Source of the DNA: an uncultured Nitrosomonadaceae bacterium
Lineage (GTDB): Bacteria > Pseudomonadota > Gammaproteobacteria > Burkholderiales > Nitrosomonadaceae
Assembly: GCA_943787405.1 (NCBI GenBank)
Contig: CALSMH010000001.1
Coordinates: 1 to 64,000 of the forward strand
Direction: 5' to 3'
DNA length: 64,000 nt
The notes under the pieces were generated by a model. It had not been told where the DNA came from and did no database searches. It saw only the letters and a program-made list of their open reading frames with translations. Numbering within the stretch: the stretch's first letter is position 1; each line of letters opens with the position of its first letter. Positions 58,765 through 64,000 of this stretch are shown here, piece by piece. A program made the translations under genes and the position numbers.

Positions 58765-59247
58765 ATGACAATACATAAAATTAATTTCTTCCTTAACACA
58801 CTCAAAGACGCACCTGCGCATCAAGAATTATTTATCCAAGCCGATCGAATATCCGAAATGCAAGCAGCATTTATGGAGGTTATTCCGCCCAAACTAGTAC
58901 AGTTCTGCGCTCTTGGTAAATTCACAGATGGGAAGTTAACTATCATAGTAGGTAATGGAACAATTGCAGCAAAACTCAAGCAGATTCTCCCATCACTACT
59001 CTCAAAATTTCACACATCAGGCTACGTTGAGGTTACTTCTATTCAAATCACTGTGCAAGCAAATTACTATATTTGTCATGCGGTTAACTTGCCCCGTAAA
59101 AAACCAGAAATAAGTCAGGCTGGCACAGAAAGCCTTAATATACTTGCCACTAATTTGCCTCTATCACCATTAAAGACTGCTGTCACATCAATGCTAAATA
59201 ATCGGATCAACCCAACAAAAAAAGTTAGGCCATACAAAAAAAAATGA
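58765..59247 (+). CDS. DUF721 (DciA-like) protein
   Basis: 160 aa from the ATG at 58765 (starts at 58738 or 58645 are possible and would add an unusual hydrophobic leader). The part INFFLNTLKDAPAHQELFIQADRISEMQAAFMEVIPPKLVQFCAL is typical of DUF721/DciA proteins: they contain a KH-like domain that, in DciA, loads the DnaB helicase. The C-terminal end is lysine-rich. No good ribosome-binding site is visible, so the N-terminus is uncertain. It is divergent to the M23 gene. Confidence 0.72.
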   Translation: MTIHKINFFLNTLKDAPAHQELFIQADRISEMQAAFMEVIPPKLVQFCALGKFTDGKLTIIVGNGTIAAKLKQILPSLLSKFHTSGYVEVTSIQITVQANYYICHAVNLPRKKPEISQAGTESLNILATNLPLSPLKTAVTSMLNNRINPTKKVRPYKKK

Positions 59248-59429
59248 AAATTATATACATATGTGAAGAAGGCAACTAATTTCAGCATCCGACATAGTAT
59301 TCCAATGAATTTTGCACTGTGCTAAAATTATATATTCAGGCAGGCGAATACCTCCTCCGATTAGCTAGCAAATATAAGCACACAAGCAGTTGTGTAATCC
59401 ACAAGAAATAGTGCCGATTCTTAGCAAAT

Positions 59430-59505
<76 letters not shown>

Positions 59506-59792
59506 TAAAATAAATAATTACAACATAGCATTTCCTACTCTTTACTATTTTTTTGAAGTAAACCCAAACAATTCTGATTAAACCCCTAATTAGTGGTTAC
59601 CAACCTATAGATCACAAAAAATACCGACTTCTAACATCTAGGACGGGAAATTAAATATTGAATTAATGAGCTCCTATACTTGTCTTACTTTATCTAAGAT
59701 TGTAATTTTTTTTCTTTGATAGTATTCAAGCTCTTGAAATACTATAATCAGGGGTTCTCCATATTCTTTACCAGTTACTTACATAACAAACT

Positions 59793-61046
59793 ATGGAATT
59801 ATTGGCCTTCGGCATTAATTATCAGACTGCGCCTATTGATGTGCGAGAACAAGTCGTATTCTCGGATGACTCAATGGAGGATGCATTACATGATCTAGTT
59901 GCTCATCATGCTGTAAAAGAGGCCGCGATCGTCTCTACCTGTAATCGTACGGAGATCTATTGCAGCACGGATAAACCAGAGGAAGCAAAAAATTGGTTGG
60001 CCAGCTTTCATCAGCTGCAAATGCGTGAATTAGAACCATATCTCTACAGTCTACCTCGCGAGCATGCAGTAAAGCATGCCTTCAGAGTTGCAAGCGGCTT
60101 AGATTCAATGGTATTGGGTGAGCCACAGATACTGGGTCAGCTAAAAAATGCAGTAAAATCTGCAGAACTTGCCGGCACACTAGGTTTGTTATTGCATAAA
60201 CTTTTTCAGCGCACTTTTTTTGTTGCAAAAGAAGTTCGCACATCCACTGAAATTGGTGCCAATTCTGTTTCCATGGCTGCTGCTGCCACACAGCTAGCAG
60301 AAAGAATTTTTGGAGATATTAGTGCACAACGTATACTCCTTATTGGAGCGGGGGAAATGATTGAATTATGTGCTGGTAGTTTCTCAGCACGTCACCCAAA
60401 GAGTATTACTGTCGCCAACCGTACTGCAGAACACGCTCAGGCCCTGGCGAATCGTTTCAAAGCAGAGTCGATAACACTAAATGAACTCCCAGAACAACTA
60501 GCTCTTCATGACATTGTCGTAACCTGTACGGCAAGCCCCCTTCCGATACTTGGAAAAGGCATGATGGAACGAGCAATTAAAAAACGTAAGCATCGTCCAA
60601 TTTTTATGGTTGATCTGGCCGTGCCACGGGATGTTGAACAGGAGGTATTAGAGCTTGACGATGTGTTTCTCTATACTGTGGATGATCTCTCAGATATTGT
60701 TCAGGAAGGGTTGGATTCACGACAAGGTGCAGTAGTTCAGGCAGAAGCCATCATTAATTCAAATGTTATTAATTTTATGCACTGGCTAGAATCTCGTGAA
60801 TTGGTCCCAACCATCCGTGCATTGCGTAGCCAAGCGGAGCACTATCGTCGGCATGAGCTTGACCGCGCACTTAAACTTTTGGCAAGAGGTGGGGACTCAA
60901 AAAAAATTATGGAGTCATTAAGTAATAGCCTGACCAACAAACTTCTACACTCTCCCTCCGATGTACTAAACCATGCCTCATCAGATGAAAGAGATGAGCT
61001 TGTCGATATGATAAATCGGCTCTACCAACTTGATCGTTTAGAATGA
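59793..61046 (+). CDS. hemA: glutamyl-tRNA reductase
   Basis: First committed step of tetrapyrrole synthesis: reduces Glu-tRNA to glutamate-1-semialdehyde with NADPH. 417 aa. The catalytic Cys50 lies in [11 protein letters not shown] (48-58), then [19 protein letters not shown] near 105-123, NADPH-binding [15 protein letters not shown] near 183 and the C-terminal dimer helices ([15 protein letters not shown]). Starts the hemA-prfA-prmC-grxD series; its stop overlaps prfA in ATGA. Confidence 0.97.
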   Translation: MELLAFGINYQTAPIDVREQVVFSDDSMEDALHDLVAHHAVKEAAIVSTCNRTEIYCSTDKPEEAKNWLASFHQLQMRELEPYLYSLPREHAVKHAFRVASGLDSMVLGEPQILGQLKNAVKSAELAGTLGLLLHKLFQRTFFVAKEVRTSTEIGANSVSMAAAATQLAERIFGDISAQRILLIGAGEMIELCAGSFSARHPKSITVANRTAEHAQALANRFKAESITLNELPEQLALHDIVVTCTASPLPILGKGMMERAIKKRKHRPIFMVDLAVPRDVEQEVLELDDVFLYTVDDLSDIVQEGLDSRQGAVVQAEAIINSNVINFMHWLESRELVPTIRALRSQAEHYRRHELDRALKLLARGGDSKKIMESLSNSLTNKLLHSPSDVLNHASSDERDELVDMINRLYQLDRLE

Positions 61047-62119
61047 ACGAGGGTATCACTACCAAGCTCATGCAGTTGAGCTCACGCCTGGAAGAACTGG
61101 ACGGCCTACTAAGCAGTGAAGATGTAACCTCTGACCTGAATAATTACCGTAAGCTTACACGCGAGCATGCAGAGATTGTTCCAGTAGTCGAGCTTTATCG
61201 CGCATATCAACTTGGTGAACGCAATATTCAGGCTGCCCAGGAGATGATTGCTGACGCTGAAATGCGTGAATTTGCTGAAGATGAAATCCGAAGTGAAAAA
61301 GAAAAGCTTATACAAATTGAGCTGGAATTGCAGAAATTATTACTCCCCAAGGATCCAAATGATGAACACAACCTTTTCCTAGAGATTCGAGCCGGTACAG
61401 GTGGAGATGAATCAGCACTATTTGCCGGAGATCTATTTCGTATGTATACACGTTTTGCCGAACGAGAACACTGGCAAGTAGAAATCATTTCGCAAAGTTT
61501 ATCTGAGGTTGGTGGATATAAAGAAATTATTGCCCAGATATCAGGTGACGGCGCCTATTCTAAACTTAAATTTGAATCAGGAGGTCACAGGGTACAGCGC
61601 GTCCCCACTACAGAGACTCAAGGCCGTATCCATACTTCTGCCTGTACGGTTGCAATAATGCCGGAAATAGATGAGATATCAGATGTAGTATTAAACCCTT
61701 CAGAGCTGAGAATTGACACCTACCGGGCATCTGGCGCAGGGGGCCAGCATATAAATAAAACTGATTCGGCTGTACGAATTACTCATAATCCTACAGGTAT
61801 TGTTGTTGAGTGCCAGGATGGACGCTCACAACATAAGAATAAAGCACAAGCGATGAGTGTTTTGATTGCCAGAATTCGTGATAAACAGATGAGTGAACAA
61901 CAAGCCAAACAAGCCGCTACCCGTAAATTACTCATTGGTAGTGGCGATCGTTCAGAAAGAATCCGTACCTATAATTTCCCACAAGGCCGTATATCTGATC
62001 ACCGCATAAACCTTACACTCTATAAAATAGACCAAATTATGGATGGTGATTTAAACGAATTATGCTCTACGCTAGCTTCAGAACATCAAGCAGAACAACT
62101 GGCGGCAATGGGAGAGTAA
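61043..62119 (+). CDS. prfA: peptide chain release factor 1
   Basis: Ends translation at UAA and UAG. 358 aa, normal length. The catalytic [18 protein letters not shown] lies near 231-248 with the GGQ that PrmC methylates, and [19 protein letters not shown] near 300 completes domain II/IV. Overlaps hemA by four bases. Confidence 0.97.
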   Translation: MNEGITTKLMQLSSRLEELDGLLSSEDVTSDLNNYRKLTREHAEIVPVVELYRAYQLGERNIQAAQEMIADAEMREFAEDEIRSEKEKLIQIELELQKLLLPKDPNDEHNLFLEIRAGTGGDESALFAGDLFRMYTRFAEREHWQVEIISQSLSEVGGYKEIIAQISGDGAYSKLKFESGGHRVQRVPTTETQGRIHTSACTVAIMPEIDEISDVVLNPSELRIDTYRASGAGGQHINKTDSAVRITHNPTGIVVECQDGRSQHKNKAQAMSVLIARIRDKQMSEQQAKQAATRKLLIGSGDRSERIRTYNFPQGRISDHRINLTLYKIDQIMDGDLNELCSTLASEHQAEQLAAMGE

Positions 62120-62190
62120 AAGGCCGCTCCACTCCGAAACACTCCTGATCTCGAATCCGGAGCCTTCTATCTCCGATCTGGCACCATAAA

Positions 62191-63051
62191 ATGAATTTCG
62201 AAAATCAGCAATACATTACAACAGAAGATGTTCTGAGTCAGGCACATATTCTTATTTCCTGTAATGACGCGCGAATATTATTACAACATGTTCTTAAAAC
62301 AAATCATGCCCACATAATTACCCACCCCGAACAAAACCTAACTCCGATTCAAATACATACGTTTCAATTACTGGTTAAGCGACGTGCCAGTGGCGAGCCA
62401 ATCTCTTATATTCTTGGTGAGTGTGAGTTTTACAGTATAAAATTTAAAGTTACACCTTCTGTACTAATTCCTAGGCAAGAAACCGAACTACTCGTAGACT
62501 TAGCATTAGAGAAAGTTTCCTCAAGCATGTCATGCAAAATACTAGACCTTGGTACTGGTAGCGGAGTAATCGCAATAACCATTGCAAAATACCGGATTCT
62601 ATCCAATACTACCGCAGCTGATAATTCTGCAGATGCCATAGCTATCGCCAAAATAAATGCAGAGCGTCTTAGCGTAAACAACGTCAATTTTATCAAGAGC
62701 GACTGGTTTCAAGCGTTAACTAAAAGAAAATTTGACCTTATCATTTCTAACCCGCCCTATATTGCCCTGAATGATCCCCATCTAAATCAGCAGGACCTAC
62801 GTTTTGAACCAAAATTAGCTCTGGTTGCTGGGCAAGATGGGATGGTTTGTATCCAAACGATCATTTCTTCCGCTACTTCATACATAAATGCAGGCGGATG
62901 GCTACTATTAGAACATGGTTACAATCAAGCTAAAATAACCAGACAATTACTAAAAGAAGCTGGCTTTATCAGTATCTTTTCTCGCTCAGATTTAGCAGGA
63001 ATACCAAGGGTCAGCGGTGGAAGATATGCCCCCCCTTTAAAAAGCTGTTAA
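62191..63051 (+). CDS. prmC: release factor glutamine methyltransferase
   Basis: Methylates the Gln of GGQ in release factors. 286 aa with AdoMet-binding ILDLGTGSGVIAI near 114-126 and the catalytic NPPY near 186-189; N-terminal helical domain (1-85) with EPISYILG-x-x-EFYS near 70-83 and PRQETE near 93-98. Located 72 bases after its substrate gene prfA, as is usual. Confidence 0.96.
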   Translation: MNFENQQYITTEDVLSQAHILISCNDARILLQHVLKTNHAHIITHPEQNLTPIQIHTFQLLVKRRASGEPISYILGECEFYSIKFKVTPSVLIPRQETELLVDLALEKVSSSMSCKILDLGTGSGVIAITIAKYRILSNTTAADNSADAIAIAKINAERLSVNNVNFIKSDWFQALTKRKFDLIISNPPYIALNDPHLNQQDLRFEPKLALVAGQDGMVCIQTIISSATSYINAGGWLLLEHGYNQAKITRQLLKEAGFISIFSRSDLAGIPRVSGGRYAPPLKSC

Positions 63052-63154
63052 ACTATTAGAATTGGCTAGCTAATCAAGTTGAGAAGAACTTTTTTAGATC
63101 AGCACTAATTTCATTGCATATGAAATTAGTAATTAATATGAGGAGAGGTTCGGT

Positions 63155-63463
63155 ATGAATACGCAAGAAATTATCAGTGAACAAGTAACCACTAACTCTG
63201 TGGTTCTCTATATGAAAGGTACCCCGGAAAATCCACAATGTGGCTTCTCAGCACATGCTGTAAAAATACTAGATGCTTGTGGGGCAAGTAATATCTTTAC
63301 TGTTGACGTACTCCCTAACCCAGAAATTAGACAGGGTATTAAAGAATACTCAAATTGGCCAACTATCCCACAACTCTATATCGATGGTAGTTTTATCGGT
63401 GGCTCGGATATCGTAGCAGAAATGTACGAGAACGGAGAATTACAAAAATTAATTAAGAAATAG
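63155..63463 (+). CDS. grxD: monothiol glutaredoxin (Grx4 type)
   Basis: 102 aa CGFS-type glutaredoxin: VVLYMKGTPENPQCGFSAHAV (16-36), with Cys29 in CGFS, then YSNWPTIPQLYIDGSFIGGSDIV near 68-90. Such proteins transfer iron-sulfur clusters. Strong AGGAG site. Position at the end of the hemA-prfA-prmC series is typical of the class. Confidence 0.97.
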   Translation: MNTQEIISEQVTTNSVVLYMKGTPENPQCGFSAHAVKILDACGASNIFTVDVLPNPEIRQGIKEYSNWPTIPQLYIDGSFIGGSDIVAEMYENGELQKLIKK

Positions 63464-63514
63464 ACCTCATCATTTGGCTAAAACTAATTATAAAAAATAA
63501 ATTCAATCGTTCTT

Positions 63515-63937
63515 CTAATTGCTTAAAAACTCCGCAATTACCCAGTAACGTGCAAATTTACCAACTGCCATAAACAATAGGACCCATAGCCAGTTGACCC
63601 GAAGCCAGCCTGCCGCAACACACAACACATCACCTATTAGAGGAACCCATGACAGTAATATCACCGGGCTTCCGTAACTACGTACCCACTCAAGTCCTCG
63701 TCTACTGCCACTGTATTTCTTGAGAAATGCCTTTTCATCTGGCAAGAGCCTCCCAATTAAATAAGAGCTTATGCCGCCCAAGGTATTACCAAGTGAAGCA
63801 ACCCCCAAAGCAGGCCAATATAACTGGGGATAAGCTTTTAATACTCCAAACAATACTGCTTCTGACCCACCTGGGAGCAATGTGGCAGCAAAGAAACTAC
63901 TGGCAAATAAAGCTAATAGGCTTGACTGCTCATCCAT
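63515..63937 (-). CDS. YqaA/DedA-like membrane protein
   Basis: 140 aa from the ATG at 63937 (another at 63964 would add nine residues). Four hydrophobic segments lie at about 7-25, 33-60, 80-100 and 108-128. The start FASSFFAATLLPGGSEAVL and the segment GNTLGGISSYLIGR are signatures of the YqaA branch of the DedA (SNARE-associated/VTT) family, linked to membrane lipid (undecaprenyl-phosphate or phospholipid) flipping in relatives. Convergent with grxD. Confidence 0.85.
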   Translation of the reverse strand: MDEQSSLLALFASSFFAATLLPGGSEAVLFGVLKAYPQLYWPALGVASLGNTLGGISSYLIGRLLPDEKAFLKKYSGSRRGLEWVRSYGSPVILLSWVPLIGDVLCVAAGWLRVNWLWVLLFMAVGKFARYWVIAEFLSN

Positions 63938-64000
63938 AAATATATCCAAATTTAAACACGCCACAGTTTAGCGTTAAATTAGCCCATAATGAAATATACA

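Overview
The window is a chromosomal segment from an AT-rich betaproteobacterium. The gene orders tkt-gap-pgk-pyk-fba, def-fmt-rsmB-DUF4390-ntrY-ntrX, hemA-prfA-prmC-grxD and DUF721/M23/secA, together with a class IIB-type aldolase and a bacterial-type NtrX, fit the Nitrosomonadales/Methylophilales side of the class. The genus cannot be fixed from sequence alone. No rRNA, insertion sequence, prophage or CRISPR array was seen. Two tRNA genes are present: Val(GAC) and Phe(GAA).

Layout. 1-270: start of a leftward DUF748 (AsmA-like) gene. 390-466: tRNA-Val. 698-4089: dTDP-L-rhamnose operon rfbBDAC. 4287-7025: a three-domain GT2-GtrA-ArnT/PMT-like membrane glycosyltransferase. 7105-12907: accessory envelope genes, namely a LicC-like nucleotidyltransferase, a HIT protein, a fatty acid desaturase, a divergent phosphoglycerate mutase, a GT2 enzyme and an unrecognised GT-B-like protein. 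13210-17284: a tight five-gene rightward operon (KdsB-like cytidylyltransferase, HpcH/HpaI aldolase, 2-hydroxyacid dehydrogenase, sugar epimerase, HAD phosphatase) that looks like a pathway for an activated 2-keto-3-deoxy acid or related sugar acid. 25026-17396: a seven-gene leftward operon with a GNAT-like N-acyltransferase, a MobA-like nucleotidyltransferase, LptF and LptG paralogues, a CDP-alcohol phosphotransferase, a DAGK-type lipid kinase and a Tam41-like NTase.

The leftward operon is the most interesting part of the window. Its enzymes would make lipid to lipid-phosphate to CDP-lipid to phospholipid, with LptFG-type permeases as possible exporters. The set resembles the ceramide/anionic sphingolipid genes described in Caulobacter, but no serine palmitoyltransferase lies in the window, so the lipid is an inference.

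From 25.2 kb on, the segment is mainly housekeeping: a decayed small gene, a small membrane protein, topoisomerase III with a repeat tail, def-fmt-rsmB-DUF4390-ntrYX, central carbon metabolism (tkt, gap, pgk, pyk, fba), yggX, argA, rsmE, a thioredoxin-fold protein, an inositol-monophosphatase-family protein, trkAH potassium uptake, a rubredoxin-reductase-like flavoprotein, a Tat-exported transglutaminase-like protein, a VWA-OmpA lipoprotein, secA, an M23 peptidase, a DUF721/DciA-like protein, hemA-prfA-prmC-grxD and a YqaA/DedA-like membrane protein. Several housekeeping genes have notable departures: NtrX has lost its Walker A lysine and GAFTGA loop, the transglutaminase-like protein has Ser where the catalytic Cys is expected, and the topB 3' repeat array contains a one-base insertion that changes the protein's tail.
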